A stretch of 17,360 nucleotides of DNA, from NCBI GenBank assembly GCA_964607765.1, contig CAZSNT010000196.1, forward strand, positions 1 to 17,360. Reading direction: 5' to 3'. Position numbers and translations under genes: made by a program. Below the pieces are notes generated by a model. That model saw only the letters and a program-made list of their open reading frames with translations. It had not been told where the DNA came from and searched no databases. Below are positions 13,267-17,360 of this stretch, in pieces; the first letter of the stretch is position 1, and every line of letters begins with the position of its first letter. The DNA comes from CAZSNT01 sp964607765. Lineage in GTDB: Bacteria; Verrucomicrobiota; Lentisphaeria; Oligosphaerales; JABHEG01.

Positions 13267-15003
13267 ATGAGTAACGAGAATGTCTACTCTCCCGCAGATC
13301 GCGACGGACAGTCCGGGACGGACGGCGACAACGGCGTGCCCGCTGACGCCACCGTGATGATCCGCTTCCTCGAACTGCCGCTCAGTGCGCTGTTCGCAAA
13401 GCTGCCGGAGGAACTCCGTGGCGAACTGTGGCAGAGCGATGCGCCGCCCGAGGGGACCTTCAAGGTCCGCGAGCCCGACCTGCTGCGGCAGATGGCCACC
13501 GGCAAGATCCTGTTCCCGCTCGAGGCACTGCTGCGCTATATCCCCGCCGGCTGGATCCGGAACGAGCCTAGCGAAATGGTTGAACTCGATCTGCCGCAAG
13601 TCATTGCGGCGCTGCCGCAAGAAGCGCTCCAACTCCAGAGCGAGATCTCGGAAGATATGATCGAAGCATCCGCGATGCCGGACTACTTCAAGCCGGCTGC
13701 AGAGCCCGCACCTGCGCCTGTCGAGGCGGCGGAGACAGCCGCGGCCCCACCCCCACCACAAATTCAAGTTGCCGCGCGCGAGCCCAACCTCCCGCGTGTG
13801 CACGAAGACCTCAGCGTGCCCTGCAGCGCCCTGCTGTCCGTGCTGCCGGAAGAACTCCGCGGCGCCAGCTGGCAGGATGGCGCTTACCCCGATGCAATGC
13901 TGCAGCTCGACCGGGCCGAACTGCTCGAATGCCTGCAGATCGGTAAGGTCGTGTTCAGACTCGGTGATTTGGCCCGCGATGTCCCGCAAGGCTGGGTCAA
14001 GGGCGATCCGGACGTGCTGGTCGAACTGAACCTGGCTCAGGTCGTGGGCGCCGTGCCCGCAGACCTGCTGATGCCGACCGGCGAAGTCACGGACGAAATC
14101 ACGGAAGCGGCACAGATGCCGGACTACTTCAAGGCGGCATCGGGTGAGATCGAAGCCGTGGCAACGCCCGAGCCTGCTGAAGTCGTGGAGGCGGTCGTCC
14201 CGGCTGAGCCTGAAGTTGCTGAAGTCGAGGAACCCGTTCCGGTCGAACCTGTTCCGGTCCAGGTCGCCGCGCCTGAACCTGAAACGGCAGCCGAGGCCCT
14301 GCCGCCCATCCGCAAGACGAGAGCGCCGGCCCGTACGGGCTGGGAGGGCGTGACCACAAGCTTGGAATTCGCCGCACGAGGCATCGATATCAATAGTGCA
14401 CCGGCCGAAAAACTGACCACGCTCCACGGTGTCGGCAAGACACGTGCCAGGGAAATTGTTCGATTCCGTGAACAATTTGGTCGATTCGAGTCGGTGTTCG
14501 AGCTGCGCCAAGTGCCGGGAATCGGCCCGCATGTTTTCAAAGCCATGACCGGAATCTCATACTCCGCCAAGGCAAACCCCTACGAGAATCTGCTCACGCA
14601 GCTTAAGCCGGCACGCGGCAAACAGCCCCTGCTCGTCCGCGTGGTGAACGGGCTGACCAAGGAACTGTCCCTGAGCGGATGCCTGGTCACAACCCGGGAA
14701 GGACTGCCGCTGGCTGCTTCGGGCCACCTCGCCGAAGAGCAATCCTCGCGCTACGCGGCCTTGGGCGCGCACCTGTTCTTCCGTACCGGGCGCCTGATCC
14801 AGCGCCTCGGCGGCGATGATTCAGACTGTATGGTCCTGCCCGGCTCCAACCCGCCATTGCTCATGGTTTGCGCGGACGACGTCGTCCTCATGATGAGCCT
14901 TGAGCACGGATCAGTGCCGATGCGGCTGCTGACCAAGGCACGGCGAGTCGCACAGCAGCTCGCGTGGCTGCTCGGAACGCGCGCGGTTGTCCTGGCTGAG
15001 TAG
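13267..15003 (+). CDS. Duplicated N-terminal domain, ComEA-like HhH and C-terminal Roadblock/LC7-like protein
   Basis: A 578-residue cytoplasmic protein. Two copies of a ~108-residue module occupy 34-142 and 181-290. Both contain LPEELRG, a G-K-[IV]-[LV]-F segment, a P-x-GW turn, a V-E-L-[DN]-L strand, and end in MPDYFK. I do not recognise it by name, though it resembles modules I recall from PVC-group proteins. Linkers at 143-180 and 291-350 are Pro/Glu/Ala/Val-rich. Residues 371-432 are a tandem helix-hairpin-helix of ComEA type (DINSAPAEKL, LHGVGKTRA, VPGIGPH), a DNA-binding or structural motif. Residues 452-575 look like a Roadblock/LC7 domain (GLPLAASG, RYAALGAHLFF, LLMVCADDVVLMMSLE). 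ATG 13267 follows GGAG by 6-7 bases. The PATAN gene starts 13 bp after the stop. It may be a scaffold or regulator for the divergently encoded GTPase. Confidence 0.88.
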   Translation: MSNENVYSPADRDGQSGTDGDNGVPADATVMIRFLELPLSALFAKLPEELRGELWQSDAPPEGTFKVREPDLLRQMATGKILFPLEALLRYIPAGWIRNEPSEMVELDLPQVIAALPQEALQLQSEISEDMIEASAMPDYFKPAAEPAPAPVEAAETAAAPPPPQIQVAAREPNLPRVHEDLSVPCSALLSVLPEELRGASWQDGAYPDAMLQLDRAELLECLQIGKVVFRLGDLARDVPQGWVKGDPDVLVELNLAQVVGAVPADLLMPTGEVTDEITEAAQMPDYFKAASGEIEAVATPEPAEVVEAVVPAEPEVAEVEEPVPVEPVPVQVAAPEPETAAEALPPIRKTRAPARTGWEGVTTSLEFAARGIDINSAPAEKLTTLHGVGKTRAREIVRFREQFGRFESVFELRQVPGIGPHVFKAMTGISYSAKANPYENLLTQLKPARGKQPLLVRVVNGLTKELSLSGCLVTTREGLPLAASGHLAEEQSSRYAALGAHLFFRTGRLIQRLGGDDSDCMVLPGSNPPLLMVCADDVVLMMSLEHGSVPMRLLTKARRVAQQLAWLLGTRAVVLAE

Positions 15004-15016
15004 ACGGTGAGACACC

Positions 15017-15889
15017 ATGGAAACGCACAGCAAACAACAGGCGCATCCGCTGTGGGCCAGCGATCGTCTCAGCATGGCCACACTCCTGGATGACGTGAAA
15101 CGTAATCTGGTGGACTGCCTCGAGACGCTCCGCGACCGGATGGAGAACGACCAGCCTGGCGTCGCGGGCGAACTCGACACAGTGGCGCGCGCCATGGCAA
15201 AAGACGGCGCCGAAATCGACGCGGTTGCCGGAGCGCTCCACGATGCCATCGCAGCCTTGCGCAGCGTGCAGGGACGCAGCGTCAATGATGCCACCGCGCA
15301 TGCCGATCGCCTCCAGGACGCCATCGGCACACCCGTCGTGCTCACGCGCGCGGCCATACGCTACCTGCAATGGAAACGGGTTATCCTGGAATCCGTCAAT
15401 GGCGCGAGTGCCATCATCCGGGACCAGACCGGGGCCTGGGAAGCTCCGGTTGACAGAATCCTCGTGGTGCCGACCGGCCCGCCTGCAACGCCGAAGCACC
15501 AGCCCGCCGCTGAGGAGCCGCCGGCGCAGGAGCCGGAACACGACAGTGAGATGTTCCTCAAACTCCGGCACGACGAGCTCGGCACCGCCGTACAGTTCCT
15601 CGCACTGACCGCGCGTACGGGCGAGCTCGAAGTCTGCTTCCCCGGAACACACCCCCTGGGACGCGTGTTCTTCCGGAAAAGCCGCATCGTGCACATCACG
15701 TACAAACAGGCGTTGGGAATCGATGCCCTGGCAGCGATGTTCATCGAAGGCGATGCCCACGTCCGGTTCTACGATGGCCGGGAAGCGCCCGTCGAAGACG
15801 TGCTGCTGTCAGCTGATCAGCTGCTGCTCGAAGCCGCCGTCCTCGCCGATGAGATCGAGGCAGGCAGGAATGCCGTGCCCGTGCGCTGA
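15017..15889 (+). CDS. DUF4388 (PATAN) domain protein with helical N-terminus
   Basis: A 290-residue cytoplasmic protein. Residues 20-135 are predicted helical, with heptad-like Leu/Ile/Val/Ala spacing (ATLLDDVKRNLVDCLETLRDR and the 60-85 stretch), perhaps a coiled-coil or four-helix unit. A Pro/Glu/Ala linker spans 153-178. Residues 185-280 match the DUF4388/PATAN fold: a short helix TAVQFLALTARTGELEV, strand RVFFRKSRIVHITY, helix LGIDALAAMFIEGDAHVRFY, and the DVLLSADQLLLEA helix. PATAN domains occur in response regulators, GTPase and Roadblock contexts and in type IV pilus-related signalling, and are thought to be adaptors. It has no receiver or kinase part here. It follows the HhH/Roadblock gene by 13 bp, in one operon. 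The RBS is weak (GGTGAG). Confidence 0.85.
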   Translation: METHSKQQAHPLWASDRLSMATLLDDVKRNLVDCLETLRDRMENDQPGVAGELDTVARAMAKDGAEIDAVAGALHDAIAALRSVQGRSVNDATAHADRLQDAIGTPVVLTRAAIRYLQWKRVILESVNGASAIIRDQTGAWEAPVDRILVVPTGPPATPKHQPAAEEPPAQEPEHDSEMFLKLRHDELGTAVQFLALTARTGELEVCFPGTHPLGRVFFRKSRIVHITYKQALGIDALAAMFIEGDAHVRFYDGREAPVEDVLLSADQLLLEAAVLADEIEAGRNAVPVR

Positions 15890-15918
15890 GCCTGCGTGCC
15901 AACCGGCAGACTGCTCAG
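15886..15918. other. Stem-loop containing both convergent stop codons
   Basis: CTGAGC (15886-15891) pairs with GCTCAG (15913-15918). Inside, TGCC (15897-15900) pairs with GGCA (15905-15908). Each outer arm includes the TGA stop of one of the two converging genes. There is no T-tract, so it is at most a weak bidirectional terminator or an mRNA 3'-end stabiliser. Confidence 0.4.
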
Positions 15919-17117
15919 CCTCCCTCCCCCTCAGTGACCCAGAACAGCAGTGCTTCGCAGCCTACGGCGTCCTGCGGACACCCGGGACAGATGGCCCCGG
16001 CCACGTCCAGCGGCACCTCGGCATTGTTCACCAGGACCTCCTCACCCGCCTGGTTGTACACGAACGTGCCGTTCATGCTGTGATCAATGACAAAATAGCC
16101 GTCAGGACGCAGCTCCACCTCAACATGCGACCGGGACGCCATGTCCGAACTCAGCACGACATCGTTGTGGTCGTCCCGCCCCATGCGCATCAAAGGACGC
16201 TCCGCATCCACCACGAGCACGTCGCCCTGCCACACCAGACACAGCTGAGACTTGATACCTGCTGCTGCAGCCCTCAGCGCCTTCGTGTGCCCCGGGCGGT
16301 AGGTCGTGCCGGCCGGCAGCGCAGTTGCAGCTCTGGGAGCAACGTTGACAGCCGAGCCCTTCTCCAACCGGAGCGTGACGGCCGGAGCGGGGTCCGCCAG
16401 CACCGCAGTAGCGCCGCTGTCCGCAGAGGACGGGCCGGGCGCAAGCTCGATCGGCTCGATCCTGCCCGACGGCGTCACGCCGATGGACGGAGCCACCATG
16501 CCGGGCTGCGTCTTGGCAGCCGACCCGGACGACTTGGGGGCAACGGCGACCGCCTCCTCCTCTGCCGCCGCCGGCGCCGCCGCCTCGGCAGCAGGCTCTC
16601 CCTGCCAGGGCACTTCGTGCAGCTCTACCTTGAGCCGCTCCTCCATCGTCTCCATCCGGGCCAGACGCCGAACAGACCGGCTTGCGGCAGACGACAGGGC
16701 CTGTACCACAGCACCGGTCACAACGACTTGCCTGGGCTCGACCACCGACACCAGCCGCGCTGCAGTCGTGACCACATCACCCGTGCACACACCGCGATGA
16801 ACCACCGCATCGCCCGCGTGCATCGCAATGCGCAACGCCGGTCGCATGCCGTTGTCGAACGTCGTGTTCTCGACCGTCTCCTGCATTGCGCAGGCAGCCG
16901 CCACTGCGTCATCTACGCCCCCAAAAGAGCAGAGCAACGTGCTGCCAACGGTCCGGATCAACTTGCCATTGTGCCGCTTGCGGACAACACTCAGCAGCGT
17001 CACACAACGCTCGACCAGAGCACGCGTGTGCGCCATATCACTTACACCCCGTTGCTCCGGGGCGTCGGCGATGTCCACGAACATCACAGCAAGGTACTGA
17101 GATTTCGCCTCTGCCAT
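15915..17117 (-). CDS. Class III cyclase-like domain fused to an FHA domain
   Basis: A 400-residue soluble protein. Residues 6-165 follow the class III adenylate/guanylate cyclase domain: VMFVDIAD (11-18) with the first metal Asp15, RTVGSTLLCSFGG (55-67) and GDVVTTAARLV (113-123). The second metal Asp of the GD motif is Ser59. The ribose-contact Asn is Thr117. Arg121 is kept. With these losses cyclase activity is doubtful. A 130-residue Ala/Pro/Glu-rich linker follows. Residues 295-375 form an FHA domain: MGRDDHNDVVL (312-322), SRSH (328-331) and NGT (349-351), which binds phosphothreonine peptides. ATG 17117 is chosen because GGAGGG lies upstream and the MAEAKSQYLAVMFVD start fits the family. 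A start at 17177 would add 20 unlikely residues. It converges on the PATAN gene. Confidence 0.88.
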   Translation of the reverse strand: MAEAKSQYLAVMFVDIADAPEQRGVSDMAHTRALVERCVTLLSVVRKRHNGKLIRTVGSTLLCSFGGVDDAVAAACAMQETVENTTFDNGMRPALRIAMHAGDAVVHRGVCTGDVVTTAARLVSVVEPRQVVVTGAVVQALSSAASRSVRRLARMETMEERLKVELHEVPWQGEPAAEAAAPAAAEEEAVAVAPKSSGSAAKTQPGMVAPSIGVTPSGRIEPIELAPGPSSADSGATAVLADPAPAVTLRLEKGSAVNVAPRAATALPAGTTYRPGHTKALRAAAAGIKSQLCLVWQGDVLVVDAERPLMRMGRDDHNDVVLSSDMASRSHVEVELRPDGYFVIDHSMNGTFVYNQAGEEVLVNNAEVPLDVAGAICPGCPQDAVGCEALLFWVTEGEGG

Positions 17118-17240
17118 GCCGTCAAGTCCCTCCTGCCAGCGCCCGCGCCAACAAACGGCACGCAGCCGCTGCGGCACACCTCAGACACGTTACTGTACCA
17201 TCGACCACACAAGTTGGCCACGTTTGCCCAACACGTTACA

Positions 17241-17257
17241 GACATGGCTGTCATGTC
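17241..17257. promoter_or_regulatory. Possible operator GACATG-N5-CATGTC
   Basis: Perfect 6-bp inverted repeat with a 5-bp centre, about 125 bp upstream of the cyclase-like start, in the non-coding upstream region. It could be a dimeric regulator site. No regulator is identified. Confidence 0.3.
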
Positions 17258-17280
17258 GGTCCTAATCCACCACGCTTAAT

Positions 17281-17360
17281 CCCGCGCTCGTCCCCCGCAC
17301 CCGTCCCCCGCACCCGTCCCCCGCACTCGCCCCCCGCACTCGCCCCCCGCACCCGTCCCC
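17281..17360. repeat. 13-bp tandem repeat, C-rich on the plus strand, running off the window
   Basis: Six consecutive 13-bp units start at 17281, all of the form CCCGC-[AG]-C-[CT]-CG-[TC]-CC: one GCT variant, then two CACCCGT, two CACTCGC, one CACCCGT. The minus strand has regularly spaced G-runs of three to six. It lies upstream of the cyclase-like gene and its total copy number is unknown because the window ends within it. Confidence 0.9.

Noticed and set aside
13174..14532. 452-codon minus-strand frame opposite the HhH/Roadblock gene
   Set aside because: Antisense shadow. The plus strand shows a duplicated domain and HhH motifs that cannot arise by chance.
15723..17279. 518-codon plus-strand frame opposite the cyclase/FHA gene
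   Set aside because: It overlaps both the PATAN gene and the cyclase/FHA gene in other frames, is rich in Arg and His, and has no recognisable fold.
17281..17360. CRISPR array or origin iterons
   Set aside because: The 13-bp units abut directly without spacers, and no replication gene or DnaA-box pattern is near.

Overview
This GC-rich window carries eleven clearly supported protein-coding genes plus one short unrecognised gene. It has no rRNA, tRNA, CRISPR array, transposase or phage gene that I can see. The combination of genes points to a free-living Gram-negative bacterium of the PVC kind (Kiritimatiellota, Lentisphaerota or Planctomycetota): a DUF6785/DUF6784 OPT-like membrane protein, a cytoplasmic sugar-catabolism operon with a Gfo/Idh/MocA dehydrogenase and a TolB-like propeller, a Gly-rich EF-hand secreted protein, and MglA/Roadblock/PATAN signalling proteins. 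That placement is inferred from gene families, not proven.

Layout. (1) 1-224: a probable terminator of an off-window gene and a long imperfect inverted repeat. (2) 225-5356, minus strand: a tight four-gene operon, transcribed right to left: class III aminotransferase, NagA-like amidohydrolase, Gfo/Idh/MocA oxidoreductase, TolB-like beta-propeller. It probably degrades an amino sugar or uronate-type substrate. (3) 5562-9579, plus strand, divergent from the operon: a large secreted protein with carboxypeptidase-regulatory-like repeats, then the OPT-like membrane protein 16 bp downstream. (4) 9604-10026, minus strand: a PaaI-type hotdog thioesterase, with a G-rich hexamer repeat array immediately upstream of its ribosome binding site. 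(5) 10385-11224: a secreted five-EF-hand protein with collagen-like Gly-rich linkers, closed by a strong terminator.

(6) 11368-17117 is the most interesting part, a signalling island. A 124-residue unknown protein (plus strand) converges on a Roadblock/LC7 protein and an MglA-type small GTPase (minus strand). Across a 370-bp intergenic region lie a 578-residue protein (duplicated N-terminal domain, ComEA-like helix-hairpin-helix, C-terminal Roadblock-like domain) and a DUF4388/PATAN protein, both on the plus strand. A class III cyclase-like/FHA fusion converges from the right. The 370-bp region contains two back-to-back matches to the sigma-54 -24/-12 promoter, one facing mglA and one facing the fusion gene, separated by about 50 bp of A/C-rich DNA. 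This suggests the GTPase module and the Roadblock/HhH/PATAN module are switched on together.

(7) The window ends in a 13-bp C-rich tandem repeat upstream of the cyclase-like gene. No computation or database search was possible. Family assignments rest on motifs read by eye.
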